From the NCBI GenBank assembly GCA_003564775.1, contig PXEI01000412.1, positions 1-8,534 of the forward strand: 8,534 nucleotides of DNA. Reading direction: 5' to 3'. Of the stretch, positions 1-5,558 are shown piece by piece. The translations under genes and the position numbers were made by a program. Source of the stretch: Spirochaetaceae bacterium (GTDB lineage: Bacteria > Spirochaetota > Spirochaetia > DSM-27196 > SLAA01). The notes under the pieces are model-generated. The model had not been told where the DNA came from. It saw only the letters and a list, made by a program, of their open reading frames with translations, and did not search any database. Within the stretch, counting starts at the first letter, position 1, and the number at the start of each line of letters is the position of its first letter.

Positions 1-2
1 AG

Positions 3-551
3 GGATGGGTAAAGGACTCAAGCTGGAGTGAACTGCAGCAGATGAGAACTCGCTCACGGTCAGGCGATACGGTGTACGAGGATAAAATCCCCCACCTGGA
101 CGAGGTGCTGGGTTTCCTGGCGGAGCAAACACTCCTGATCAACATCGAACTCAAAAATGCGCAGGTGCCGTACTCAGGACTAGAAGAGCAGGTGCTGGAA
201 GCGATGGAACGTCACGGAGTCTCCGCGCGGACCATTGTCTCTTCCTTTGATCACCCGAGTATCCTGCGGGTCAAGGAGATTGATGCCACGGTCACCACCG
301 GTATTATTCTTGCAGGTCGCCTACTCGATCCGTGGAACTATGCCCGCTCGGTCAAGGCGGACGCACTGCATCTTCACCGAGGTTTTCTTGATACCGCATT
401 CGTTCAGGCCGCGCAGAAACACGGGTTTCTGGTCAACACCTATACCGTCAATGACGAGCTTGAGATCCAGCGCATGATTGATGCCGGGGTGGACGGCATT
501 ATCACGAACTACCCGGACAAGGCGCTTGCACAGCTAAGGAAACTCCCATGA
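3..551 (+). CDS. glycerophosphodiester phosphodiesterase, C-terminal part (5' end outside window)
   Basis: This is a GDPD-family enzyme, which hydrolyses glycerophosphodiesters to sn-glycerol-3-phosphate and an alcohol. The reading frame is open to the left edge; before the first ATG (base 42) it already reads GWVKDSSWSELQQ, the usual GDPD segment after the 'TNGKG' region. That ATG is therefore internal and the gene starts upstream. Visible family marks are IPHLDEVL (the 'IPTLEEVL' block), INIELKN (the E-x-K pair of the TIM-barrel active site), SFDHPSIL, and a C-terminal block with NTYTVND and AGVDGIITNYPDKAL. The catalytic His-Arg and second His motifs lie outside the window, so activity and any signal peptide cannot be judged. 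The stop overlaps the next gene's ATG (ATGA, 548-551), which suggests translational coupling. The family is well supported; the substrate is unknown. Confidence 0.93.
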   Translation, partial: GWVKDSSWSELQQMRTRSRSGDTVYEDKIPHLDEVLGFLAEQTLLINIELKNAQVPYSGLEEQVLEAMERHGVSARTIVSSFDHPSILRVKEIDATVTTGIILAGRLLDPWNYARSVKADALHLHRGFLDTAFVQAAQKHGFLVNTYTVNDELEIQRMIDAGVDGIITNYPDKALAQLRKLP

Positions 552-2065
552 AACACGACAAACTGTATCTGGCAATAGATCAAGGTGGTCATGCAACCCG
601 CGCAATTGTGTTCAACGCGCTTGGCGGAGTGGTAGAGGAGTTCGCGGTTCCCATATCTACCAGCCGGCCGGAGCCGGACCAGGTCGAGCACAACGCCGAA
701 GAGATGGCCGACTCAGTTACCAAGGCGGTTGAGGGGGTTATGGGACTCATAGGATCACGTGCCGACGATATTGTGGCGGCGGGTTTTGCGACGCAGCGCT
801 CGAGTGTTGCGTTCTGGGACGCCGCTACTGGCCGCCCCCTTGCTCCAATTGCCTCCTGGCAAGACCGGCGCGACGCCGAAACCCTGACTCAGATTGCAGG
901 GGCTCATGAGGAAATGATCACAACCACCACCGGTCTGCGGATATCGCCGCACTATGGCGCCAACAAGCTGCGCTGGTTTCTCAAGCATAATTCCGCAGTC
1001 GCCGAGGCGGCCCGTGCCGGGACACTTCGTTGTGGCCCAATGGCCAGTTACCTGCTTGCCTGCGCGATCTCAGGCTGCCCTGCCCTTGCTGATCCGGCCA
1101 ACGCATCTCGCACCCTCCTGTGGGATCTGCACCGTAAGGACTGGTCTCCCGAGTTGCTTGCGCTATTTGGGATATCGCAGGAGATTTTGCCCCGTTCGGT
1201 TCCAAGCAGGTACGACTACGGCTTCATCAAGACCGGTGAGAGAGAGATTCCGGTGACGGTCTGCACGGGTGACCAGTCGGCTGCAATTTTTGCCCCTGGC
1301 GCGCTTGACCTTGATGCAGCATACGTCAACATCGGCACCGGCGCATTTATTCAGAAACCAACAACGGTTGCTCGCAGCAGTGCTTCTCCGCTGCTGCAGA
1401 GCGTAGTGTGGCAAGACAACACAAAAGAGCTCCGCGTGCTCGAGGGCACAATTAACGGTGCAGCCTCCGCACTGGTAGAGTATATTGAGCCCCTGGTGCC
1501 GGATTGGTCACAGCACCTGGATACGTGGCTCGAGACGATACGCAACCCGCCATTGTTCATGAACGGGGTCTCAGGCCTTGCCGCACCGTACTGGGTTCAC
1601 AACTTCCCTAGCAGTTTTGTCTCGCAAGGCAGTCAAGAACCCGACACACCTCAGCAGGCCGTCGCTATTGCAGAGAGCATTGTGTTCCTGCTCCTGGAAA
1701 ACATGAAGGTGCTGGAGGAGCTTGGCGAACAGGTTCAGCGGATTGTCATTACCGGAGGGCTGGCAAACAGTGACGCCCTGTGTCACCGCCTTGCCGACCT
1801 GAGCGGCTGTGAGGTATACCGTCCGCAGTACACCGAAGCGACCGCCCGGGGTTTGTGCTATCTCTTGAGATCTGCAGATTCAGTAGATACGGCAGACTCA
1901 GCGTCTGCCGCAGAGACGGATGAGGCGCAGTGGCGCGACGCAATGGAGAAGCCGCAGCAGTTCTCACCCACCGAAGATCCGAAACTCCTTGAACGATATG
2001 GGCGCTGGAAAACCGAGCTTCACAAGCGGATTGGCATCAGTGGCGTCGCCGCGCGAACTCCATGA
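548..2065 (+). CDS. FGGY-family carbohydrate/polyol kinase (glycerol kinase-like)
   Basis: An ATP-dependent kinase of sugars or polyols, 505 aa, the normal length for FGGY kinases. It is closest by eye to glycerol kinase: a phosphate-binding start DQGGHATR (11-18, versus DQGTTSSR), SWQDRR (103-108), NASRTLLWDL (185-194), the catalytic-base region TGDQSAA (240-246, D242), NIGTGAF (261-267), SGLAAPYW (342-349) and TGGLANSD (402-409). The glycerol-contacting residues of E. coli GlpK (R83, E84, Y135, D245) align by eye with R84, S85, H135 and D242, so two of four differ and the substrate may not be glycerol. Residues 443-460 form a degenerate three-fold 6-aa repeat rich in Ala, Asp, Ser and Glu. 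A good ribosome site AAGGA (536-540) lies 7 nt before the ATG, inside the GDPD gene. The specific substrate is not assigned. Confidence 0.93.
   Translation: MKHDKLYLAIDQGGHATRAIVFNALGGVVEEFAVPISTSRPEPDQVEHNAEEMADSVTKAVEGVMGLIGSRADDIVAAGFATQRSSVAFWDAATGRPLAPIASWQDRRDAETLTQIAGAHEEMITTTTGLRISPHYGANKLRWFLKHNSAVAEAARAGTLRCGPMASYLLACAISGCPALADPANASRTLLWDLHRKDWSPELLALFGISQEILPRSVPSRYDYGFIKTGEREIPVTVCTGDQSAAIFAPGALDLDAAYVNIGTGAFIQKPTTVARSSASPLLQSVVWQDNTKELRVLEGTINGAASALVEYIEPLVPDWSQHLDTWLETIRNPPLFMNGVSGLAAPYWVHNFPSSFVSQGSQEPDTPQQAVAIAESIVFLLLENMKVLEELGEQVQRIVITGGLANSDALCHRLADLSGCEVYRPQYTEATARGLCYLLRSADSVDTADSASAAETDEAQWRDAMEKPQQFSPTEDPKLLERYGRWKTELHKRIGISGVAARTP
1874..1927 (+). repeat. three degenerate 18-bp tandem units inside the kinase gene
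   Basis: Three 18-base units starting with GCAGA (at 1874, 1892 and 1910) encode ADSVDT, ADSASA and AETDEA in frame. The middle unit also carries a perfect 8-bp hairpin: arm CGGCAGAC (1890-1897), loop TCAGC, arm GTCTGCCG (1903-1910). The units diverge clearly, so this is an old expansion or a low-complexity linker near the C-terminus of the kinase, not a recent duplication. Confidence 0.6.
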
Positions 2066-2086
2066 TACACCCCGTAGCTTTTTTCA

Positions 2087-2113
2087 TTGACAGCAGAACG
2101 TCCGTAATATAAC
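2087..2113 (+). promoter_or_regulatory. predicted sigma-70-type promoter of the TRAP transporter genes
   Basis: A perfect -35 hexamer TTGACA (2087-2092) is followed after 15 nt by TATAAC (2108-2113). The alternative -10 TAACAT (2110-2115) gives an ideal 17-nt spacer. The surrounding sequence is AT-rich and lies in the only gap (78 bp) between the kinase and dctP. No terminator is visible before it, so the TRAP genes may be read both from this promoter and by read-through from the GDPD-kinase genes. Confidence 0.6.
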
Positions 2114-2143
2114 ATTCTTTTTTCTAATACACTAGGAGGAACG

Positions 2144-3166
2144 ATGAAACAAGTAAGATTTGTTGGATTAGTGGCACTCATGCTTCTGGTCTCAATGGCA
2201 ATGGTGTACGCAGGTGGTGGTCAAGAAGCCGCAACAGGAGATGACTACAAGCTGGTGCTACGACTCAGCCACGTCTTCAACCCTGCTGAGCAGCTCTCCA
2301 AGTCCATGGATTTGGTAGCCGAACGGATTTATGAGCGCACCGACGGTGCCATTGAAATTCAGACCTTCCCCCAGGCACAGCTTCCGGCCTACAAGGAAGG
2401 CGTTGAGCAGGTTGTGCGTGGAGCAAACTTCATCTCGGTTGAGGATCCGTCGTTTATTGGTGACTACGTGCCGGACATGAAGGCACTGTACGCACCCATG
2501 ATGTACGAGAGCTTTGACGAGTATGTTGCCCTGACCAAAACCGACCTGGTTCAGGACATGATTGCCCGCGCCGAGGAGCAGGGAATTAAGATTCTGACGC
2601 TGGACTACATCTACGGCTTCCGCAACATTATTACCCGCGAACCGGTAACAACACCCCAGGATCTGTCCGGCAAGCAAATTCGTGTTCCCGGAACCGACCT
2701 GTACATCAACACCCTCAACTACATGGGCGCAATTGCCAACCCGCTTCCATGGGGTGAGACCCTCTCTGCGGTACAGCAAGGTGTTGTAGACGGCCTCGAG
2801 GGCTCTGAGTTCACCAACATTGGTAACCGCGTCTACGAAACCGGCGCGACCCACGTTGGCCTTAGCCGCCACATTCTGGGAACCTGCGGTGTGTACATTA
2901 ACATCGACGTCTGGAATGGAATTCCGGAAAACTACAGAAATATCATTGAGGAAGAGTTCCTCAAAGGTGCTGTTGAAGGTACCCAGATCCTGAGTGACAA
3001 CCACGCAGCTGTTGTAGCCGAGCTTGAGTCACACGGTGTAACCTTCCATGAGGTGGACGGAGAAGCCTTCCGCGCACGACTTGCTCCTATGTACCAGGAA
3101 CAGAGCGGAATGACCCCTGGTGTGTTCCAGGCAGTGTTTGCCGAACTGGATGCAATGCGGCGCTAG
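2144..3166 (+). CDS. dctP: TRAP transporter periplasmic substrate-binding protein (DctP family)
   Basis: This is the extracytoplasmic solute receptor of a tripartite ATP-independent periplasmic (TRAP) transporter. It captures the substrate and delivers it to the DctQM membrane pair. Residues 1-23 are a Sec signal peptide (KQVR, then a hydrophobic core, then VYA), with likely cleavage before GGGQEAA. There is no lipobox cysteine, so it is probably soluble in the periplasm. Family marks are LRLSHVFNP near the mature N-terminus, GFRNIITR (158-165), GKQIRVPGT (176-184), MGAIANPLPWGE (194-205) and VQQGVVDGLEG (210-220). R180 in IRVPG matches the conserved arginine that usually salt-bridges a substrate carboxylate, which points to an anionic ligand. 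Length (340 aa) is normal. The start has a strong AGGAGGA (2134-2140) 3 nt before the ATG (AGGAG core 5 nt away). The ligand is not identifiable from sequence; the GDPD and kinase neighbours suggest a phosphodiester or polyol-derived acid. Confidence 0.94.
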   Translation: MKQVRFVGLVALMLLVSMAMVYAGGGQEAATGDDYKLVLRLSHVFNPAEQLSKSMDLVAERIYERTDGAIEIQTFPQAQLPAYKEGVEQVVRGANFISVEDPSFIGDYVPDMKALYAPMMYESFDEYVALTKTDLVQDMIARAEEQGIKILTLDYIYGFRNIITREPVTTPQDLSGKQIRVPGTDLYINTLNYMGAIANPLPWGETLSAVQQGVVDGLEGSEFTNIGNRVYETGATHVGLSRHILGTCGVYINIDVWNGIPENYRNIIEEEFLKGAVEGTQILSDNHAAVVAELESHGVTFHEVDGEAFRARLAPMYQEQSGMTPGVFQAVFAELDAMRR

Positions 3167-3194
3167 GCGCAGGACAATTCACCCTATCAACAAT

Positions 3195-3236
3195 GAAGCC
3201 AGGACGTCGAGCAGCACGCTCGCCGTCCTGGTTTTT
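3195..3236 (+). terminator. hairpin plus T5 between dctP and dctQ (leaky terminator/attenuator)
   Basis: Outer arms CCAGGACG (3199-3206) and CGTCCTGG (3224-3231) and inner arms CGAGC (3208-3212) and GCTCG (3218-3222) form a 13-bp stem with one T/C mismatch and a 5-nt loop AGCAC. T5 follows (3232-3236), and the A residues before the stem can extend pairing. This is a textbook intrinsic-terminator shape inside a transporter operon. It probably protects the dctP transcript and lets only part of transcription continue into dctQM, giving excess binding protein. Confidence 0.85.
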
Positions 3237-3253
3237 CGTGAGAAATAAGACAC

Positions 3254-3778
3254 ATGAAGAAAACCCTTACCAACATCCTGTTCAACACAGAAGAGATCGT
3301 GAGCGCCGCATTTTTGTCCGTAACCGTCTCCGTTGTAATTCTCAACGTTGTTATGCGCTACGGCTTTAGGAGCGGTATCTTCTGGGTTGAAGAAGTCGCC
3401 ACCACGGCATTTATCTGGAGCGTTTTTGTCGGTGCCGCTGCGGTCTACAAACGTAAGATGCATATTGGCATTGATCTCATTACGCGCTTATTTCCTGAGT
3501 CCGTTCGACGTGTTATTGTTGTTGTTATAGACCTCATGATGATCACGATCAACGGCTATGTGTGTTACCTGAGCGTCTTTATGATTCAGGCAAACCGGCT
3601 CAAAACTACGCCGGTACTGAATATTCCCGCACTGTACGTCAATCTATCTATCACGGTTGGATTCGGACTCATCATGCTTCACGCAGTTTACTTCTTGTAC
3701 CAAGACGTGAAGCTGATTGTAACTCAGGGCATTGTCCCGGAAACGCCGGTCACTCCAACTACGAAACTGGACTCATGA
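3254..3778 (+). CDS. dctQ: TRAP transporter small permease subunit (DctQ family)
   Basis: The small integral-membrane subunit of the TRAP transporter, which pairs with DctM and docks the binding protein. It is 174 aa, the usual size. Four hydrophobic helices are visible, roughly residues 13-33, 48-65, 86-110 and 128-150. The DctQ signature is present: VVILNVVMRYGF (27-38), then FWVEEVATTAFIWSVFVGAAAVYKR, with the conserved Trp and Glu pair (W44, E46, E47), then the 'R-K-x-H-I-x-I-D' block KRKMHIGID (66-74). The C-terminal tail is short and Pro/Thr-rich. The gene begins 17 nt after the T-run of the upstream hairpin, and only a weak ribosome site (GTGAGAAATAAG) precedes the ATG. Both features would keep membrane subunits below the binding protein. 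dctM follows 26 bp downstream. Confidence 0.92.
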   Translation: MKKTLTNILFNTEEIVSAAFLSVTVSVVILNVVMRYGFRSGIFWVEEVATTAFIWSVFVGAAAVYKRKMHIGIDLITRLFPESVRRVIVVVIDLMMITINGYVCYLSVFMIQANRLKTTPVLNIPALYVNLSITVGFGLIMLHAVYFLYQDVKLIVTQGIVPETPVTPTTKLDS

Positions 3779-3804
3779 CAGCTCGGTCAAGAAAGGAATA
3801 GTCA

Positions 3805-5085
3805 ATGGCAGTTTTTCCTATCGTTATCGTGATGGCGTTGTACATCTCGAGCATTCCCATAGCCTTTGCATTGATTGCAGCGGCCCTGGCCTACTTCACC
3901 TTTGGTGATGTTGGGTCTCCCCCGGACCTCATTCTGCAGACATTCATCACCTCGGCATCGTCCTTTCCTCTTCTTGCCGTCCCTTTCTTTATCATGGTCG
4001 GTGAGATCATGAACTTCTCCGGCATCAGCGCCAGTCTCATGAAAATGGCCGATGTCTTGACGGGGCACATGAAAGGCGGTTTGGCTCAGGTCAACGTTGT
4101 CCTGAGTACCATGATGGGGGGCATATCCGGTTCTGCTAACGCAGATGCAGCAATGCAGTCAAAAATTCTTGTTCCCGAGATGGAGAAGCGTGGATATAGC
4201 GCAGCTTTCTCTACCGCAATCACTGCCGCATCTTCATCAATAGCGCCGGTTATTCCGCCTGGCATCAACCTGATCATCTACGCATTAATTGCGCAGGTTT
4301 CGGTTGCGCGAATGTTTATTGGTGGCTACGTACCGGGAGTTCTCATGGCGCTTGCGCTGATGGTGACCGTGCACATTATTGCCGTGCGTCGGCGCTACCA
4401 GCCAGTGCGTGAGAAGATGTCGCCTCCGGGAGAGGTGTTTAAGCAACTTCGCCATTCAATTTGGGCGCTGCTTCTGCCCTTTGGAATCATTCTGGGTATT
4501 CGCTTTGGCGTGTTTACTCCCACCGAAGCAGGTGCAATTGCGGTGGTCTTTTGTACCGTGGTTGGAGCGTTCTTCTACAAGGAACTCAAGTGGCATCACT
4601 TTCCAATCATCATGAAGAACACCGTATACGCCACCAGCGCGGTCATTCTGATCATTGTGTCGGCCTCAATTTTTGGACGCTACCTGAGCTGGGAAAGGAT
4701 CCCATTTCTCCTGACACGCTCGTTAATGGATTTTGCGGCCGAGCCATGGATGATGATGGTCGTAATCAACATATTCTTGCTCGCCATGGGAATGTTTCTT
4801 GAAGGCGGTGCGGTGTTGATTATTGTTGCACCGCTCCTGGTGCCGGTTGTCACGGCGATGGGCGTAGATCCGGTGCACTTTGGGCTGATACTCATCGTAA
4901 ACATCATGATAGGTGGTATCACCCCACCCTTCGGTTCAATGATGTTCACCACCTGCTCCATAACAGGAGTACCTATCGGCTCCTTTATCAAGGAAGTCTA
5001 CCCTTTCATTATTGCGCTGATCCTGGTGCTCATCGTAGTGACCTACGTCCCAGCGATCGTTATGTTCCTACCGAACTTGCTGTAA
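3805..5085 (+). CDS. dctM: TRAP transporter large permease subunit (DctM family)
   Basis: The transport-conducting subunit, a cation-coupled inner-membrane permease of the DctM/ion-transporter superfamily. It is 426 aa, a normal length, and is hydrophobic throughout with about 11-12 predicted helices. Family motifs are in order: PFFIMVGEIMNFSGIS (60-75), MMGGISGSANADAA (103-116), the GY...AITAASSSIAPVIPPGINLIIYA region (130-160), FIGGYVPGVLM (171-181), FTPTEAGAIAV (237-247), GMFLEGGAVLII (329-340) and IGGITPPFGSMMF (369-381). The start is supported by AAAGGA (3792-3797), 7 nt before the ATG. It is the last gene of the dctPQM set and is followed after a few bases by a terminator hairpin. The DctM family call is secure; the substrate is unknown. 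Confidence 0.95.
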   Translation: MAVFPIVIVMALYISSIPIAFALIAAALAYFTFGDVGSPPDLILQTFITSASSFPLLAVPFFIMVGEIMNFSGISASLMKMADVLTGHMKGGLAQVNVVLSTMMGGISGSANADAAMQSKILVPEMEKRGYSAAFSTAITAASSSIAPVIPPGINLIIYALIAQVSVARMFIGGYVPGVLMALALMVTVHIIAVRRRYQPVREKMSPPGEVFKQLRHSIWALLLPFGIILGIRFGVFTPTEAGAIAVVFCTVVGAFFYKELKWHHFPIIMKNTVYATSAVILIIVSASIFGRYLSWERIPFLLTRSLMDFAAEPWMMMVVINIFLLAMGMFLEGGAVLIIVAPLLVPVVTAMGVDPVHFGLILIVNIMIGGITPPFGSMMFTTCSITGVPIGSFIKEVYPFIIALILVLIVVTYVPAIVMFLPNLL

Positions 5086-5092
5086 AGAGAGA

Positions 5093-5126
5093 CCGGCGCC
5101 CAGTTTTCTGGGCGCTCGGCCGTTTT
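5093..5126 (+). terminator. terminator hairpin after dctM
   Basis: Perfect 8-bp arms GCGCCCAG (5096-5103) and CTGGGCGC (5108-5115) enclose a TTTT loop. CCG/CGG pairs flank them with one bulged T, and the structure ends in CCGTTTT (5120-5126). It starts 8 bp after the dctM stop. The minus-strand small genes converge on the same hairpin. On that strand it is followed by a mixed CT-rich run (TCTCTCTTT), so it may also serve weakly as their terminator. Confidence 0.85.
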
Positions 5127-5141
5127 GCCATAGCAGTTGAA

Positions 5142-5207
5142 TCAAATGATCCGAATCACAACCACTACAAGAATCACGACAACTAGTGCGGTGATCAAAT
5201 ACCACAT
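5142..5207 (-). CDS. putative 21-aa hydrophobic single-helix membrane peptide
   Basis: A short reading frame begins MWYLITALVVV, continues with almost only Val, Ile and Leu, and ends VIRII before TGA. It would form one transmembrane helix with a single Arg near the C-terminus. The best evidence that it is a gene is the Shine-Dalgarno AAAGGAG (5220-5214 on the minus strand), exactly 6 nt before the ATG, followed by an unbroken membrane-like segment. It lies 52 bp downstream of the 59-aa candidate on the same strand and converges with dctM, with a hairpin at 5096-5115 between them. I do not recognise the family. Candidates are a small regulatory membrane peptide or a type-I-toxin-like peptide. 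No antisense RNA is evident. It could be a chance frame, but RBS quality and composition argue against that. Confidence 0.5.
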   Translation of the reverse strand: MWYLITALVVVILVVVVIRII

Positions 5208-5213
5208 ACAAAA

Positions 5214-5220
5214 CTCCTTT
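5214..5220 (-). promoter_or_regulatory. Shine-Dalgarno of the 21-aa peptide gene
   Basis: Read on the minus strand this is AAAGGAG, 6 nt from the ATG at 5207. It lies within the purine-rich run AGAGGAAAGGAG. It is the main reason for calling such a short gene. Confidence 0.55.
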
Positions 5221-5231
5221 CCTCTGTCGAG

Positions 5232-5249
5232 AGTGCCTTGGTCGGCACT
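5232..5249 (-). repeat. small hairpin between the two minus-strand small genes
   Basis: Inverted 6-bp arms AGTGCC (5232-5237) and GGCACT (5244-5249) flank a 6-nt loop. No T-run follows on either strand, so it is not an intrinsic terminator. It could be an intercistronic structure affecting RNA stability or translation of the 21-aa frame. It could also be chance. Confidence 0.35.
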
Positions 5250-5259
5250 ACCATTGCGT

Positions 5260-5439
5260 TCATCTGGATTGTTCGATTTCTAGTTCAAAATCTGAAAGCC
5301 CCAACCGAACCTTGCCGATGGCTTTTCTAAGCTCACCACTCTTGGGAATATCCTTGTTGTCTCCAGTGGTTCTCCTGGCCGTCTCCGATCGGCGCTCTTC
5401 GGATTGTTGCACCCTGCCTTCAACCGGCTCCCTTTCCAT
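5260..5439 (-). CDS. putative small charged protein, 59 aa, unknown function
   Basis: A 59-residue frame starting MEREPVEGRVQQSEERR and ending LSDFELEIEQSR. It is rich in Arg, Glu and Lys, with no membrane segment, no cysteine and no signal peptide. The likely ATG is at 5439, because a perfect AGGAGGT (5450-5444, minus strand) precedes it with 4-5 nt spacing; an in-frame GTG further upstream overlaps that site and is unlikely. The first half looks disordered and hydrophilic. The second half (SGELRKAIGKVRLGLSDFELEIE) has alternating hydrophobic positions and may fold or pair with a partner. It shares strand and probably transcript with the 21-aa peptide downstream, and it diverges from the diguanylate cyclase gene. 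I do not recognise a family. Confidence 0.45.
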   Translation of the reverse strand: MEREPVEGRVQQSEERRSETARRTTGDNKDIPKSGELRKAIGKVRLGLSDFELEIEQSR

Positions 5440-5443
5440 GCAT

Positions 5444-5450
5444 ACCTCCT
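5444..5450 (-). promoter_or_regulatory. Shine-Dalgarno of the 59-aa candidate gene
   Basis: On the minus strand this is AGGAGGT, a full anti-SD match, with the ATG at 5439 close behind. It fixes the choice of ATG over the upstream GTG. Confidence 0.5.
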
Positions 5451-5464
5451 CCACTCAACGGTTA

Positions 5465-5511
5465 CAGAACGCATCCGTTTCTCACGAAACTCCCGTTCTG
5501 CTGAAAAGAAC
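5465..5511. repeat. nested inverted repeat in the divergent intergenic region (possible operator or RNA hairpin)
   Basis: Outer arms CAGAACG (5465-5471) and CGTTCTG (5494-5500) enclose inner arms GTTTC (5477-5481) and GAAAC (5486-5490) around a TCAC loop. A third copy of the AGAAC core (5507-5511) can instead pair with GTTCT (5495-5499), so two mutually exclusive hairpins are possible. No T-run follows. It lies between the divergent 59-aa candidate and the diguanylate cyclase gene, where an operator or a leader-RNA structure would sit. I could not find a convincing -35/-10 pair on either strand here. Confidence 0.5.
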
Positions 5512-5558
5512 TTATTCACACGCCAACAAACAGTCCGTGCGGTGGAGCACATAGGAGA

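Noticed and set aside
42..44. ATG at 42 as the start of the GDPD gene
   Set aside because: The frame is open upstream to base 3 and encodes the conserved GWVKDSSWSEL segment, so the ATG is internal and the gene is cut by the window edge.
2258..3004. 248-codon open frame on the minus strand, antisense to dctP
   Set aside because: Its length results from codon bias of dctP on the other strand. The product has no recognisable domain, and dctP is a clear, complete family member.
5312..5554. 80-codon plus-strand frame before the cyclase gene
   Set aside because: No ribosome site and a Ser/Thr/Leu-rich low-quality composition; it is the reverse of the minus-strand small gene.
5127..5558. Riboswitch, tRNA or CRISPR-like content in the large non-coding stretch
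   Set aside because: I looked for repeats with regular spacers, cloverleaf arms and conserved riboswitch cores and saw none; only short inverted repeats and the two small frames are present.
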